64,000 nt of DNA from Pseudoalteromonas holothuriae (GCF_945859825.1 NZ_CAMAPC010000002.1:434001-498000), one strand, 5' to 3'. Positions 27,511-37,630 are shown, counted from the stretch's first letter. Numbers and translations are program-made. The notes: a model not told the origin generated them from the letters alone.

Positions 27511-28935
27511 ATGAGTGCAAATCGTGAGCATTTTAGCTCTCGACTGGGTTTTATATTAGCGGCAGCGGGATCTGCGGTTGGTATTGGTAATTTGGTCGGT
27601 TTTCCTGTTTCTGCAACTAAAAATGGCGGTGGTGCATTTTTATTAGTATATGCCTTATTTGTGGCATTTATTTGTTTGCCTGTAATGATGGCTGAAATGG
27701 CCATGGGTAGAAAATCGCAGAAAGACCCTTACGGTGCTTATAAAGACCTATCTGGGGGCGATAAGCGATGGTCTATTGCAGGCGGACTAGCTGTATTGAC
27801 ACCGTTTATGATAGCGGTATTTTATATGGTTATTACAGTCTGGATCTTTGGTTATCTAGTACAAACCGCCATGGGTAATTTGGATGCTTTGGCTAATCCT
27901 AGCCATTTTGGTCAGTTCATTAACCAAACGAGCGTATTTTGGTACATGCTGCTTGTTGGCCTAATTGTTAATTTGATTCTAGTGGGTGGTGTTAAACAGG
28001 GGATTGAAAAAGCTGCGAAGTTTCTAATGCCGACTCTGTTTGTGCTGTTAACAGGTTTGGTTGCTTACGTCTTAACACTTGATAATGCCATGGCGGGAGT
28101 GCGTTATTACATAGTACCTGATTTCTCTAAGATGGACGCCAGTGTACTTAATGGTGCTTTATCACAAGCTTTCTTCTCACTGTCATTGGGTATGGGTATT
28201 TTGATGACCTATGCGTCTTATATTTCTAAGAAAGACGATATTGTCGGCGGCGCAAAAATGGTGGCTATTACGGACTCTTTAGTGGCATTTATTGCAGGTC
28301 TCATGGTGCTTCCTGCTATTTTTAGTTTTAACCCTGCAACCAATACTGATGAGTTATCTGAATCATCTGTATCAATGATTTTCGAGTTTTTACCAAAAAT
28401 CTTATTAGCAACGCAAAGTGATATAGGTTACGTAGGGGCATCTATTGTCGCGTTTATTTTCTTCTTGTTAGTGTTTTTTGCTGCGATCACCTCTTTGGTA
28501 TCAATCGTAGAAGTGCCTACCTCTGCGTTGATGGAAGAAAAAAACTTGAGCCGTAAAACTGCATTACTAGTTTTAGCAGCATCAACAGGGTTGTTAACTG
28601 TATTATGTACCATGTCATTTGGTATGGTTGATTGGTTAACTCAATTTGTAAACTATGGTGGTGCTAACAAAAGCTTATTTGACTTGGTCTATGATGTTTT
28701 CTACGACACAATTTTACCGTTAAATGGCTTGATGGTTTGCTTGTTTGTTATTTACCGTTGGAAAAAATCAAATTTAAATGCTGAGTTAGAGCAAGGTTGT
28801 GAGCACTACAAAGGCAGTTTTGGTGAAAAATACGTAAACTTCTCACTTTCAACCTTTATCCCAGTCATACTACTCATTATTTTTGTTAATACGGTGTCGA
28901 CCAAGTTTTTTGCTTTTAGTATATTCGGGTTCTAG
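27511..28935 (+). CDS. Sodium-dependent neurotransmitter-symporter-like transporter (NSS/SNF family)
   Basis: A 474-residue LeuT-fold symporter with 11-12 TM segments. TM1 has the unwound substrate and sodium site AAAGSAVGIGNLVGFPVSATKNGGGAFLLVY; TM2-3 follow with PVMMAEMAMGRK. The TM6-8 region includes LSQAFFSLSLGMGILMTYASYISKKDDI and FFAAITSLVSIVEVPTSALME. Family members import amino acids with Na+; the particular substrate is not evident. Monocistronic, followed by a strong hairpin. Confidence 0.92.
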   Translation: MSANREHFSSRLGFILAAAGSAVGIGNLVGFPVSATKNGGGAFLLVYALFVAFICLPVMMAEMAMGRKSQKDPYGAYKDLSGGDKRWSIAGGLAVLTPFMIAVFYMVITVWIFGYLVQTAMGNLDALANPSHFGQFINQTSVFWYMLLVGLIVNLILVGGVKQGIEKAAKFLMPTLFVLLTGLVAYVLTLDNAMAGVRYYIVPDFSKMDASVLNGALSQAFFSLSLGMGILMTYASYISKKDDIVGGAKMVAITDSLVAFIAGLMVLPAIFSFNPATNTDELSESSVSMIFEFLPKILLATQSDIGYVGASIVAFIFFLLVFFAAITSLVSIVEVPTSALMEEKNLSRKTALLVLAASTGLLTVLCTMSFGMVDWLTQFVNYGGANKSLFDLVYDVFYDTILPLNGLMVCLFVIYRWKKSNLNAELEQGCEHYKGSFGEKYVNFSLSTFIPVILLIIFVNTVSTKFFAFSIFGF

Positions 28936-28954
28936 CCTATCTTAATCTTGAGTC

Positions 28955-28980
28955 AAAAAGCCGAGGTGTCTCGGCTTTTG
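28955..28980. terminator. Bidirectional terminator
   Basis: AAAAAGCCGAG-GTGT-CTCGGCTTTT; symmetric stem between the convergent NSS gene and the CPBP gene. Confidence 0.88.
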
Positions 28981-28981
28981 G

Positions 28982-29641
28982 TCAAAAAGTCATACCAGAA
29001 TCTAAGTATTCACCTAGCCCTAAAGTAAAAATCCACAGCCCCCACAAACTGTGCTCAAGTACGCAGACTAATAGTGAGCGACTGTGTGCATAGGTATAAG
29101 AAAACAACAAACCGCCAGCGAAAGAAAGTGCTATTGCAATCCAGTTATCATAAACACAATGAGCTAGAGCGAATACAGCCGCGCTGAGGACGATACGCGC
29201 GCTTTTTTTTGGTAGTATGCGCTTGTACCTGTGGAAAAAATAACTTCTGAAGATAAGCTCCTGCGGGAGCACGGAAAGCACTGGGTAAGCAATGAGTAAA
29301 TACAGCCATTGGGTTGTTGAATTCAGAGGCAGTGCAAACCAATTCTCTTGGCTAGAAAGTCCGTATAGCATGGCTGAAAATAGGGCCCCTGCAAAAAAAG
29401 TTGTAAACAAACGCCGTTTAATCGTAGAAAACTGCCCTAAGCTGGTCAAACGAAAGCGCTTAAAGTGGGGGTCGCTAAGTAACAGAAAGCTGCAAACTAT
29501 CATTAAAATAATGAGTGCAGGAAATAGCCAATTGGACAAGTGATCACGAAAAACATATGCAAGAATTGGCAAGCAAAAGAAAATTAAAAACAGTTCACAC
29601 CAACGGTATTGACTAGCGTTCAAGGATATTCTCACTTTCAA
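28982..29641 (-). CDS. CPBP-family (CAAX/ABI-like) intramembrane metalloprotease
   Basis: A 219-residue polytopic membrane protein with about six TM segments. The CPBP motif 1, normally EExxxR, reads QELIFRSYFFHRY, so the first Glu is replaced by Gln. Motif 2 (FALAHCVYDNW) and motif 3 (EHSLWGLW) keep their His residues. Such proteins cleave membrane peptides or confer bacteriocin self-immunity, but most are uncharacterised. The Glu-to-Gln change makes activity uncertain, as the second Glu, Arg and the two His remain. Confidence 0.78.
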   Translation of the reverse strand: MKVRISLNASQYRWCELFLIFFCLPILAYVFRDHLSNWLFPALIILMIVCSFLLLSDPHFKRFRLTSLGQFSTIKRRLFTTFFAGALFSAMLYGLSSQENWFALPLNSTTQWLYLLIAYPVLSVLPQELIFRSYFFHRYKRILPKKSARIVLSAAVFALAHCVYDNWIAIALSFAGGLLFSYTYAHSRSLLVCVLEHSLWGLWIFTLGLGEYLDSGMTF

Positions 29642-29743
29642 TCAGTTACAAAAACTATAGCAGTAAAAATGCCTTTGTAAGTGATATTATTGCGACAATA
29701 TTGGCAAGCAGCATTGTGGCTCTAGCTTGAATACTTTAGAGTG

Positions 29744-30325
29744 CTATTTTTCGTCGGGTAGGTATTTATAAATGCGTACCATAGTAGCTAAAATAGCTAA
29801 AAAGGTTATGCCCATCAATCCGAAAACCTTGAAGTTTACCCACGTATCTAATGAAAAGTTATATGCTACATATAAGTTAAGAACAGAAATAAATGCTAAA
29901 AATACCATCCACATCATGTTCAGTTGTTCACAAATTGACTCTGGAATGGTAATTTCAAGCTGCGAACCACGGCCATTCTCTTTTTCATTGACTGTGTTAA
30001 GGAGCCCGAGCAGCGTTTTTTCAACTAGGTTTTTGTTAAAAATATAGCGAGAGATGAGTAATGATAAAGCAAGTAGTGCATAAATTACTGTGGCTTTCCA
30101 CATAATAAAATGTTCATTTTGAAACAACACAGTCATGCCACCAAGCACCAGAGCAATAACGAAAAACACCCAATGCCTTGTGGCAATGTGGCCACTTTGT
30201 AAATAATAAAAGCCGAGCTGAATGATAGAAGCAATAATTAACACGCCTGTAGCCCAATAGATATCAACAAATTTATAGACGGCAAAAAATAAAATGAGTG
30301 GCAAGTATTCAAGCAATGCGGCCAT
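29744..30325 (-). CDS. yciB: YciB/IspZ family inner-membrane protein
   Basis: A 193-residue protein with about five to six TM segments. The N-terminus LLEYLPLILFFAVYKFVDIYWATGVLI is the classic YciB start. The middle IMWKATVIYALLALSLLIS and the C-terminal NMMWMVFLAFISVLNLYVAYNFSLDTWVNFKVFGLMG are family hallmarks. YciB affects cell envelope integrity, septation and length in enterobacteria. Its place near trpA matches the order in E. coli, though here an HU gene intervenes. Confidence 0.93.
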   Translation of the reverse strand: MAALLEYLPLILFFAVYKFVDIYWATGVLIIASIIQLGFYYLQSGHIATRHWVFFVIALVLGGMTVLFQNEHFIMWKATVIYALLALSLLISRYIFNKNLVEKTLLGLLNTVNEKENGRGSQLEITIPESICEQLNMMWMVFLAFISVLNLYVAYNFSLDTWVNFKVFGLMGITFLAILATMVRIYKYLPDEK

Positions 30326-30662
30326 TTATGGTCACCTATTCAATAACAATCCTTTGGTTTTACCAAGTTATTTAACGAAGTTCAAGATTGACATTTTGAT
30401 GCTAACTCCTTAGCCTCTGCGGTTTTTATTATTTGTATCGTCAAAGTGTTGCATAATTAACCTGAGGTTAGGATAAGAATTTTGAAATAGTAAAGATGTA
30501 ATAACTTACGTTATTTATCATCTGATTAAGATATTTTGTTCAGTATCAGGACGTTTTTATGCAGAAATAGTTGGCTATTACAAATAAAAACAACGCTGAG
30601 AGTGGACAACTTCGCTTACCAAGCGCTTAGGTTATTAAGCAACCCCTAATGAGAGTGTAGTA
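30326..30662. other. Intergenic region between yciB and the HU gene
   Basis: No ORF or clear terminator seen. It must hold divergent promoters for yciB and the HU gene. A TTGACA at about 30387 is the only good -35-like word, without a convincing -10 at correct spacing. Confidence 0.4.
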
Positions 30663-30935
30663 ATGAATAAATCTCAATTGATAACAGCTATATCCACGCA
30701 TAGTGAACTGACTAAAAAAGAGTCGCAGGATGCGCTGAATGCGCTGTTGTTTGTAATAAAAAAGCGTTTGTCGGAGGGAGATCAGGTGCCAATATCAGGG
30801 TTAGGTACTTTCGCATTGAGTTACCATCCAGCAAAAGCAGGGCGTAACCCAAGAACGGGAGAAGCAATCACCATTGCAGGGGCAAATAAAGTACAATTTA
30901 AGGCGGCTAAGGCGCTTAAAGACGCCTTAACCTGA
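30663..30935 (+). CDS. HU-family DNA-binding protein
   Basis: A 90-residue histone-like protein of normal length. It starts MNKSQLITAISTHSELTKK and contains the beta-arm region ISGLGTFALSYHPAKAGRNPRTGEAITI with the Pro that intercalates into DNA, then AANKVQFKAAKALKDAL. It binds and bends DNA without strong sequence preference. It converges on trpA with only 8 nt between stop codons. An additional HU gene inside the yciB-trp interval is not part of the E. coli arrangement. Whether it is the main HU or a paralogue cannot be told. Confidence 0.92.
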   Translation: MNKSQLITAISTHSELTKKESQDALNALLFVIKKRLSEGDQVPISGLGTFALSYHPAKAGRNPRTGEAITIAGANKVQFKAAKALKDALT

Positions 30936-30943
30936 CTGTTGAG

Positions 30944-31750
30944 TTACTTTAATGTTGCTTCTTTCATTGCACTGACAAACTGTGTGAGTTCAGCTAACAT
31001 GCGCTCAGGTTCACTAAGGTGTTGCTCAATAATTTTAACCACAGCTGAGCCACTAATTGCACCAGCAGCACCTGAGTCAAGCGCTGCTTTTACATGCTCG
31101 GGTGTTGAAACACCAAAACCAAGTAAAGTTGGCGCAGCGTGATATTCTTTAAGTTTGCTGATTATAGAGTCCGCTGGTATTTGAACGCTGGTGTCAGTCC
31201 CTGTTACGCCTGCGCGTGACAGCAAGTAAGTATATCCTCGACCATAGCTGGCACACTCTCGAAGTGTGTCATCATTGGCGTTAGGCGTGGCAATAAAAAT
31301 AGGCTCAATACCTACACTTTGTGCGGCATGTCGAAACAGTTTTGACTCATGTAGCGGTACATCTGCTACGAGGATTGAATCCACACCCGCTTCTTTTGCT
31401 TGCTGATAAAAGGTATCAATCCCTTTAGCAAAAATAAGATTAGAATAAAGTAATAATCCAATAGGAATATCAGCATTGTATTGGCGTACTTGCTTGATTA
31501 TTTCAAAGCAATCTTGGGTATTAATGTTTTGCTCTAATGCTCTAATGTTTGCAGCTTGGATAACCGGGCCATCGGCAATCGGATCTGAAAATGGAATACC
31601 CAGCTCTAACGCATCAGCGCCACCATCAATCAAGCTTTTTATAATATCAAGGCTAAGTGCTTTATTTGGGTCGCCTATGGTGACAAAAGGAACAAAAGCC
31701 CCTTGGTTTTGTTCAGCCAAGGCATTAAACGTTTGGGCGTAACGGCTCAT
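30944..31750 (-). CDS. trpA: Tryptophan synthase alpha subunit
   Basis: A 268-residue TIM-barrel enzyme cleaving indole-3-glycerol phosphate to indole and glyceraldehyde-3-phosphate, and passing indole to TrpB. Signatures: [11 protein letters not shown], the catalytic Glu/Asp region [22 protein letters not shown] (catalytic Glu and Asp), [13 protein letters not shown] and the phosphate-binding [11 protein letters not shown] and [13 protein letters not shown]. The start codon overlaps the trpB stop by one base (TAATG), so the two are translationally coupled. It is the last gene of the trp operon; no clear T-run hairpin lies downstream. Confidence 0.97.
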   Translation of the reverse strand: MSRYAQTFNALAEQNQGAFVPFVTIGDPNKALSLDIIKSLIDGGADALELGIPFSDPIADGPVIQAANIRALEQNINTQDCFEIIKQVRQYNADIPIGLLLYSNLIFAKGIDTFYQQAKEAGVDSILVADVPLHESKLFRHAAQSVGIEPIFIATPNANDDTLRECASYGRGYTYLLSRAGVTGTDTSVQIPADSIISKLKEYHAAPTLLGFGVSTPEHVKAALDSGAAGAISGSAVVKIIEQHLSEPERMLAELTQFVSAMKEATLK

Positions 31751-32934
31751 TACAGTTCTCCTCGCTCATTTAAAACTTGATGTACATGGGCCAAATCTTT
31801 ATCACCACGGCCACTTAGGTTTACTACAATAATTGTTTCTTCGGTTTGTTGTTCTGCATATTTTAGTGCGTACGCTAACGCGTGACTAGACTCAAGCGCT
31901 GGAATGATACCTTCATTTTTTGCTAAAGATTGAAATGCATTAAGCGCCTCGGTATCAGTAATAGCCACGTACTGCGCACGACCTGTTTCGTGTAAATAAG
32001 CATGTTGAGGGCCTACCGCAGGGTAATCTAAGCCAGCGGACACTGAGTAAGACTCTTCAATTTGCCCATCTGAGTTTTGCATAATGTAAGTATAAGCGCC
32101 GTGTAATATACCTTTAGTGCCTTTACACAAGGCAGCACCATGCTCTTGTGTGTCTAAGCCCTTACCAGCGGGCTCTATGCCGATAAGTTTTACACTTGGG
32201 TCATTAATAAAGTCACTAAACATGCCAATCGCATTTGAACCACCACCCACACACGCCATCACTACGTCAGGCAAACGGCCTTCAGTGTTGAGTACTTGCT
32301 GCTTGGCTTCTTCACCAATCATCTTTTGAAACTCTCGAACAACGGTGGGGAAAGGATGAGGGCCTGCCGCAGTACCAAGTAAATAATGCGCTGTTTGGTA
32401 GTTAGCTGACCAATCACGCATTGCTTCATTTACGGCATCTTTCAATGTGCCAGAGCCTGCCGTAACTGGAATAACCTCAGCGCCCATCAAACGCATTCTA
32501 AATACGTTCGGTTGTTGACGCTCTACGTCTTTTGCGCCCATGTAAACACGACACTTTAAGCCAAGCAGTGCGCAGGCTAAAGCGGTTGCTACGCCATGTT
32601 GACCCGCGCCAGTTTCAGCAATCACCTCTTTTTTACCCATACGCTTGGTAAGCAAAGCTTGACCTAATACTTGATTGGTTTTGTGAGCCCCGCCATGGAG
32701 TAAATCTTCGCGTTTAAGATACAGTTTTACTTTTGGGTTTTTGACAAGGTTACGCGTTAAGGTTAAAGGCGTAGGGCGTCCAGCATACTCATTGAGTAAC
32801 TGATGAAATTCCTGTAAAAAGTCAGGATCTTTTTGTGCATTATTAAACTCTTGCTCAAGTTGTTTGAGCGCAGGAACGAGTAATTCAGGGACATACATGC
32901 CACCAAAATCACCAAAATAAGCTGCGTTGTTCAT
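31750..32934 (-). CDS. trpB: Tryptophan synthase beta subunit
   Basis: A 394-residue PLP enzyme condensing indole and serine to tryptophan. The start at 32934 is preferred to one at 33012 because GAGGTGG lies just upstream and the family begins [17 protein letters not shown]; the longer reading only re-reads trpCF in another frame. The PLP lysine is in [17 protein letters not shown], the catalytic [14 protein letters not shown] follows, and the phosphate-binding [12 protein letters not shown] is intact. Length equals the usual TrpB. Confidence 0.97.
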   Translation of the reverse strand: MNNAAYFGDFGGMYVPELLVPALKQLEQEFNNAQKDPDFLQEFHQLLNEYAGRPTPLTLTRNLVKNPKVKLYLKREDLLHGGAHKTNQVLGQALLTKRMGKKEVIAETGAGQHGVATALACALLGLKCRVYMGAKDVERQQPNVFRMRLMGAEVIPVTAGSGTLKDAVNEAMRDWSANYQTAHYLLGTAAGPHPFPTVVREFQKMIGEEAKQQVLNTEGRLPDVVMACVGGGSNAIGMFSDFINDPSVKLIGIEPAGKGLDTQEHGAALCKGTKGILHGAYTYIMQNSDGQIEESYSVSAGLDYPAVGPQHAYLHETGRAQYVAITDTEALNAFQSLAKNEGIIPALESSHALAYALKYAEQQTEETIIVVNLSGRGDKDLAHVHQVLNERGEL

Positions 32935-32941
32935 TTCCACC

Positions 32942-34309
32942 TCAATAATTTCTAATGTTTGCAAAAGCAGCCTGAAGTTTCTTCTGGCACTTTTTACCGG
33001 GGCTTTGTTCAACCCCTGAATTTAAATCTAATCCCTGCGCGCCAAGCTTGGCGGCAGCAATGACATTATCTGGATTTAGTCCACCAGCAAGCATAAAGTT
33101 GCTGGCTGTTTGTTCGGTTAATAATTGCCAGTCAAATGATTGGCCAGTGCCCCCGAAGCCATTGCTCGTTTTGGTATCGTAAAGATGTTTATCCACCCCT
33201 TTTATAGGCTCAGGTAGCGTTGTGCTAATACCCTGAGCTTTCCAAATTTGGCAGCTAATAGGTAACTGGTTTCTTAGTGCATTGATATAAGCTTCATCTT
33301 CTTGTCCATGCAGTTGTACAGCGCTGAGCTTGAGTAATTGTGCATATTCTGCGACTTGGGCTAATTGTGCGTTAACAAACACCCCTACATACTTAAGTGG
33401 GGCGCTCTCTACAATAGCTTTTGCACAATCTAAATCTACATAACGTTCAGATTTAGGGTAAAAGATCAATCCACCATAAAGTGCACCAGCATCATAAGTC
33501 GCTTGCGCATCTTGGCAACGTGTTAAACCACAAACTTTATTTTCCCCTAAAATCAGCTTACGACAAGCAGCTTCTAAGTTTTGCTCTGCCATTAATGAAC
33601 TGCCTACTAAAAAGCCGTCACACAGCGGTGCTAATCGTTTCACATCTTGATGGGTATAAATGCCGGATTCTGAAATCACCACTTTACCTTTAGGGATCAG
33701 TTTTTTAAGCTGCTCAGTGGTGGCTAAATCAGTTGTTAAGTCTCTTAGATTACGATTATTAATCCCAATAATTTGGGCATTAAGTGTTAGTGCACGTGCG
33801 ACTTCTTGTTCATTACTTACTTCGGTTAACACGGCCATGCTGAGTGATTTTGCAACTTGAGCTAGGCTATGGTATTGCTCATCATCCAGTACAGATAGCA
33901 TGAGTAAAATGGCATCGCCGCCATTTAATCTGGCTAAGTATACTTGGTATTCATCAATGAAAAAGTCTTTACAAATAATTGGTTGTTCAACCTTTTGACG
34001 TACATAACTTAAGTAATCAAAGCTACCTTGAAAATACTTTTCATCAGTTAATACACTGATACAACTGGCATAGCGCTTATAAACACGGGTAATTTCATCA
34101 AGGTCAAAATTCTCTCGTATCAGCCCCTTAGAGGGGGATGCCTTTTTACACTCTAAAATAAACTGTGTACCGGCCTTGGCTAGCGCTGCGTAAAAATCAC
34201 GTTGTGTTGGTTGTACTTTATGTTTGAACGAATCTAATGAAAACTCAGCTTTACGCTTTTCAAGTTCTATACGTTTATCGGCAACGATTTTTTCTAGTAC
34301 ATTAGGCAT
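32942..34309 (-). CDS. trpCF: Bifunctional indole-3-glycerol-phosphate synthase / phosphoribosylanthranilate isomerase
   Basis: A 455-residue fused enzyme as in enterobacteria. The N-terminal IGPS half (about 1-255) has [29 protein letters not shown] and [13 protein letters not shown]. The C-terminal PRAI half (about 256-455) begins [18 protein letters not shown] with the catalytic Cys, and continues with the [11 protein letters not shown] phosphate motif. The two catalyse consecutive steps from PRA to indole-glycerol phosphate. It overlaps trpD by 8 nt and ends 7 nt before trpB. Confidence 0.96.
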   Translation of the reverse strand: MPNVLEKIVADKRIELEKRKAEFSLDSFKHKVQPTQRDFYAALAKAGTQFILECKKASPSKGLIRENFDLDEITRVYKRYASCISVLTDEKYFQGSFDYLSYVRQKVEQPIICKDFFIDEYQVYLARLNGGDAILLMLSVLDDEQYHSLAQVAKSLSMAVLTEVSNEQEVARALTLNAQIIGINNRNLRDLTTDLATTEQLKKLIPKGKVVISESGIYTHQDVKRLAPLCDGFLVGSSLMAEQNLEAACRKLILGENKVCGLTRCQDAQATYDAGALYGGLIFYPKSERYVDLDCAKAIVESAPLKYVGVFVNAQLAQVAEYAQLLKLSAVQLHGQEDEAYINALRNQLPISCQIWKAQGISTTLPEPIKGVDKHLYDTKTSNGFGGTGQSFDWQLLTEQTASNFMLAGGLNPDNVIAAAKLGAQGLDLNSGVEQSPGKKCQKKLQAAFANIRNY

Positions 34310-35309
34310 TGTTACTTACCTCTACAATTTGTGCCAATTTTTCATGGGCGATACCGGAGTTTAATACTTCAAGCACTTGCTCAGTAGCCACTTTAAAGTT
34401 GTCCGCTTTTTGTTCCATTACTAATAATGCAGCAACATTGACAGCAATCGCGGCATTATGTGCCACATGACCTTTGCCTGTTAAAATATCTAGGCTGGCT
34501 TTGGCATTATACTCTGGCGTATCACCGGCAATGTCAGCAAGCGAATAGTTTTCAAGACCAAAGTCTTGCGCATTGAGAGTATATTGTGTCAGTTCGCCTT
34601 GATTAAGCTCAGTGACTTGCGTTGGGCCATGTAAAGCAATTTCGTCAGTGCCCGCACCGTGAACGACCATCGCACGCTCTGTTCCTAGTGTTTTTAATGT
34701 TTGCGCCATTGGAGCACACAGTTGCGGATCGTATACACCTAATAGCTGTGTTTGTGGTGCTGCTGGGTTGGCTAATGGGCCAAGAATATTGAAAATAGTA
34801 CGTGTTTTTAACGTGGTGCGAACCGCCATCGCGTGTTTTGTGCCTTGATGATAGTTTGGGGCAAATAAAAACGTAAAGCCGGTTTGTGCAAGGCATTTGC
34901 TAGCAATGTCACTATCCATATCTAAGTTTATGCCAAGCGTTCTTAATAAATCAGCCGAGCCTGATTTACTTGATACGCTACGGTTACCATGTTTGACTAC
35001 ATTAAGGCCACAGGCAGCTGCAACAATGGCTGCAGTTGTGCTCACGTTAATGGTATTAGCGCCATCCCCACCAGTGCCACAGCTATCGACACAATGCAGA
35101 CCTTGGGTATTAAAAGCTTTTGCATTTTTGCGCATGGCATTTGCAGCGCCTGCTATTTCTTGAGCTGATTCGCCTTTGATTTTTAGCGCGATTAATACAG
35201 CGGTTAATTCTATATCGTTAAGCTGGCCAAGCATAATCTGATTGAATAGGGCGCTGCTTTGTTCATAGTCTAACGATTGTTGTGCGATTAATGTGTTAAT
35301 ACTATCCAT
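34302..35309 (-). CDS. trpD: Anthranilate phosphoribosyltransferase
   Basis: A 335-residue enzyme transferring phosphoribose from PRPP to anthranilate. Conserved PRPP and Mg motifs are visible: DSCGTGGDGANTINVSTTAAIVAA, KHGNRSVSSKSGSADLL, and the FNILGPLANPA and GTDEIAL stretches. It is separate from TrpG, unlike the TrpGD fusion of E. coli. It starts 8 nt after trpG and overlaps the start of trpCF. Confidence 0.96.
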   Translation of the reverse strand: MDSINTLIAQQSLDYEQSSALFNQIMLGQLNDIELTAVLIALKIKGESAQEIAGAANAMRKNAKAFNTQGLHCVDSCGTGGDGANTINVSTTAAIVAAACGLNVVKHGNRSVSSKSGSADLLRTLGINLDMDSDIASKCLAQTGFTFLFAPNYHQGTKHAMAVRTTLKTRTIFNILGPLANPAAPQTQLLGVYDPQLCAPMAQTLKTLGTERAMVVHGAGTDEIALHGPTQVTELNQGELTQYTLNAQDFGLENYSLADIAGDTPEYNAKASLDILTGKGHVAHNAAIAVNVAALLVMEQKADNFKVATEQVLEVLNSGIAHEKLAQIVEVSNNA

Positions 35310-35317
35310 GATAACTC

Positions 35318-35911
35318 CTAACGCGTTAAATAGGCGATGCTTTGCTGCAATAGGCGGGCACCATCTGGGGTTAATATTGATTCAGGGTGAAATTGGTAGC
35401 CGAGCACTTTGTCTTCGCTGTGGTAAATCGCCATGGGTATATCCTGATATTGGGCAATGACTTTCAGCGAGTCAGGCACATGTGTGGCCATCAACGAGTG
35501 GTAGCGAGCGACAGGGAACTGCGCCCCAAGCCCATCAAAAACAGGGTGCGGCTGTGCATCAATGATAGACGCTTTGCCATGAACTGTTTCTCCTGCATGG
35601 CCTATGGTACCGCCATAGCTTTGCGTGAGTGCTTGCTGCCCTAAGCAAATACCTAGTATGGGGAATTTGCCTTTGCACAATGCAACTAACTCTAATAAGC
35701 AGCCTGCTTGTGCAGGGGTTCCCGGACCGGGCGAGAGTACCAAAATAACCGGTTGCTGCTCTTTACTCATTTTCTCAAAAATTCGTTGTGCACTTAAATG
35801 GTTGCGATACACCACCATATCAAGCCCTAAGAGGGTTAACTCATCGACCAAGTTGTAGCTAAAGGAATCAAAATTATCTAAAAAATAAACCTTTGTATTA
35901 CTGTTCATCAC
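35318..35911 (-). CDS. trpG: Anthranilate synthase component II (glutamine amidotransferase)
   Basis: A 197-residue class I glutamine amidotransferase supplying ammonia to TrpE. The N-terminus VYFLDNFDSFSYNLVDEL, oxyanion strand SPGPGTPAQAG, catalytic Cys89 in LGICLGQQAL, and the His-Glu pair in GYQFHPESILT form a complete active site. The gene overlaps trpE by 14 nt, consistent with coupled translation of complex partners. Two adjacent ATG codons (35911 and 35908) could start it. Confidence 0.95.
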   Translation of the reverse strand: MMNSNTKVYFLDNFDSFSYNLVDELTLLGLDMVVYRNHLSAQRIFEKMSKEQQPVILVLSPGPGTPAQAGCLLELVALCKGKFPILGICLGQQALTQSYGGTIGHAGETVHGKASIIDAQPHPVFDGLGAQFPVARYHSLMATHVPDSLKVIAQYQDIPMAIYHSEDKVLGYQFHPESILTPDGARLLQQSIAYLTR

Positions 35912-37478
35912 TCACTCCTTGATAGGTAGACTGCACGGCTTTAATAACAGCTTGTGCTTTTGCGCGTGTTTCATCCGCTTCAGCTTGAGGGATAGAGTCA
36001 TAAACCACCCCCGCACCTGCTTGTACATATGCGGTGGCATTTTTTACAAATGCTGAGCGAATTACGATACATGAGTCCATCGCGCCATCACCCGTTAGAT
36101 AGCCGACGGCACCGCCGTAGCTACCTCTGCGTTTTTTCTCTACGTGACGAACTAATTGAGCGGCTTTGACTTTAGGGGCACCCACTAAAGTGCCCATATT
36201 CATACAAGCTTGGTATGCGTGCAGTGCATCAAGGTCGGGTTTTAGCTGACCTACGACACGAGACACCAAGTGCATTACTTGAGAGTAGCGGTCTACCTTT
36301 AATAATTCTTTGGCATGGCGCGTACCTGCAACACTAATGCGTGCGATATCATTACGAGCAAGGTCTACCAACATTAAATGCTCCGCGCGCTCCTTTTGAT
36401 CATTACGCAGTTCTAACTCGATACGGCTGTCTAAATCAGGGTTAATGCGTCCGTCAACAAATTTACCGCGTGCTCGTGTGCCTGCAATGGGATAAATCTC
36501 GACTTGATTACTGTTAGTATCGTATTTTAAAGCCGACTCTGGCGAGGCTCCAAACAGCACAAAGTCTTGGTCTTGCATGTAAAACATGTAAGGGCTTGGG
36601 TTTTGTTGTTTTAGCTGTTGATAGGCTGCAAGTGGTTGAGCACAAGGCAATGAAAATGTTCGAGATGGTACTACTTGAAAGATATCACCATCAATAATAT
36701 TTTCTTTCAATTGTGCAACTTGTTCACAAAACGTTGCATCGTCGATATTCACGTGTACATTAGCTTTGCCTGCGTTAGGCCCGGCAAAGTAAGGGGTAAG
36801 TTCGTCACAACGGGCATTAAGTTGTTCAAGCTGTTTGCCAACTTCAAAGCAGTTTGCATGCACGTCTGGACCATTAAATACGTTGCCGATTAGCTCTGTG
36901 GTTTGCGCTTGGTGATCAATCAATACCAAAGTCTCGGCTAAGTAAAATACGTAATCTGGGCAGGTATTTTCACCATTAGGTACATCGGGTAATTGCTCAA
37001 AATTGGCCACCATGTCATAGGCAAATACACCACCCAAGAATACCGATAGTGGCGTGTCTGAGTTACGTTTAATACTGTTAATGCAGGTCCGAAGTGCGCT
37101 AAAGGCATTGTCGGCTTTGAGTTTGCTAACTTCATCTAAATCATCATCAATACCTTGATAAGTGAGTGTCAGCGTATCTGCATGTAACTCACTTAGGCAA
37201 TTGGCTACTTTGTCTTGCAAAAAAGCAAGTAATTGTTGACCATTGTTTGAAAGTGCTTTTACCGTAACCTGTTTGCCAACACATTCAATACGCAGTGCTG
37301 CATCAGCGAGAATAATGCTTTTGACATTATCTTTTGAATCAATTTCTGCTGACTCTAACAGCAGTGAATTATTTTTCCCCAGTGATGCATATAAAGACAG
37401 CGGGCTACTTATATAGTCGCGCCTTTGTCGTATGCTGGTCACTTCACCTGGAGTTGTTGTAATGTGACTAAATATCAA
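35898..37478 (-). CDS. trpE: Anthranilate synthase component I
   Basis: A 526-residue chorismate-using enzyme making anthranilate with ammonia from TrpG. The start is a TTG at 37478, with GGGGAA about eight bases upstream; the resulting N-terminus has the expected spacing to the Trp-feedback motif LLLESAEIDSKDN. The catalytic half includes FQVVPSRTFSLPC, PSPYMFYMQD, IAGTRARGK, ELRNDQKERAEHLMLVDLARND and GSYGGAVGYLTGDG. The LLLESA motif implies feedback inhibition by tryptophan. Expression is governed by two attenuators located directly upstream. The nearby ATG at 37486 opens only a six-codon frame and is not the start. Confidence 0.95.
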   Translation of the reverse strand: MIFSHITTTPGEVTSIRQRRDYISSPLSLYASLGKNNSLLLESAEIDSKDNVKSIILADAALRIECVGKQVTVKALSNNGQQLLAFLQDKVANCLSELHADTLTLTYQGIDDDLDEVSKLKADNAFSALRTCINSIKRNSDTPLSVFLGGVFAYDMVANFEQLPDVPNGENTCPDYVFYLAETLVLIDHQAQTTELIGNVFNGPDVHANCFEVGKQLEQLNARCDELTPYFAGPNAGKANVHVNIDDATFCEQVAQLKENIIDGDIFQVVPSRTFSLPCAQPLAAYQQLKQQNPSPYMFYMQDQDFVLFGASPESALKYDTNSNQVEIYPIAGTRARGKFVDGRINPDLDSRIELELRNDQKERAEHLMLVDLARNDIARISVAGTRHAKELLKVDRYSQVMHLVSRVVGQLKPDLDALHAYQACMNMGTLVGAPKVKAAQLVRHVEKKRRGSYGGAVGYLTGDGAMDSCIVIRSAFVKNATAYVQAGAGVVYDSIPQAEADETRAKAQAVIKAVQSTYQGVSDEQ

Positions 37479-37492
37479 ACCTCATTCCCCTA

Positions 37493-37533
37493 AAAATAAA
37501 AAACCCCACTAACTGTTTAGGCTTAGCGGGGTT
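37493..37533 (-). terminator. trp attenuator 2: terminator hairpin
   Basis: On the minus strand AACCCCGCTAA (37533-37523) pairs with TTAGTGGGGTT (37512-37502), one G-U pair, and is followed by TTTTTTATTTTT. Its 5' arm shares CCCGCTAAGCC (37530-37520) with an 11-bp perfect antiterminator partner GGCTTAGCGGG (37568-37558). The two structures are mutually exclusive, as in classical trp attenuation. Confidence 0.9.
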
Positions 37534-37561
37534 GTTAACTTGATACAACAATACCGTCCCG

Positions 37562-37609
37562 CTAAGCCAGGCACCACCACCAACCAATTGTAGTTATATT
37601 GTCGAACAT
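37562..37609 (-). CDS. trpL: trp leader peptide 2 (three consecutive Trp)
   Basis: A 15-residue leader, MFDNITTIGWWWCLA, preceded by AGGA (37619-37616) at good spacing. The three UGG codons (37582-37574) lie just upstream of the antiterminator 5' arm, and the stop codon lies inside that arm. Ribosome stalling at the Trp codons would free the arm to pair with CCCGCTAAGCC and prevent the terminator at 37493-37533. This is the leader proximal to trpE. Confidence 0.9.
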   Translation of the reverse strand: MFDNITTIGWWWCLA

Positions 37610-37630
37610 TGTTTTTCCTAAAATTTAGAT

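Noticed and set aside
30909-30929. AAGGCG...CGCCTT hairpin at the end of the HU gene as trp or HU terminator
   Set aside because: It lies within the coding sequence and has no T-run on either strand.
37481-37486. ATG just upstream as trpE start
   Set aside because: That frame stops after five codons; TTG at 37478 gives the expected N-terminal length.
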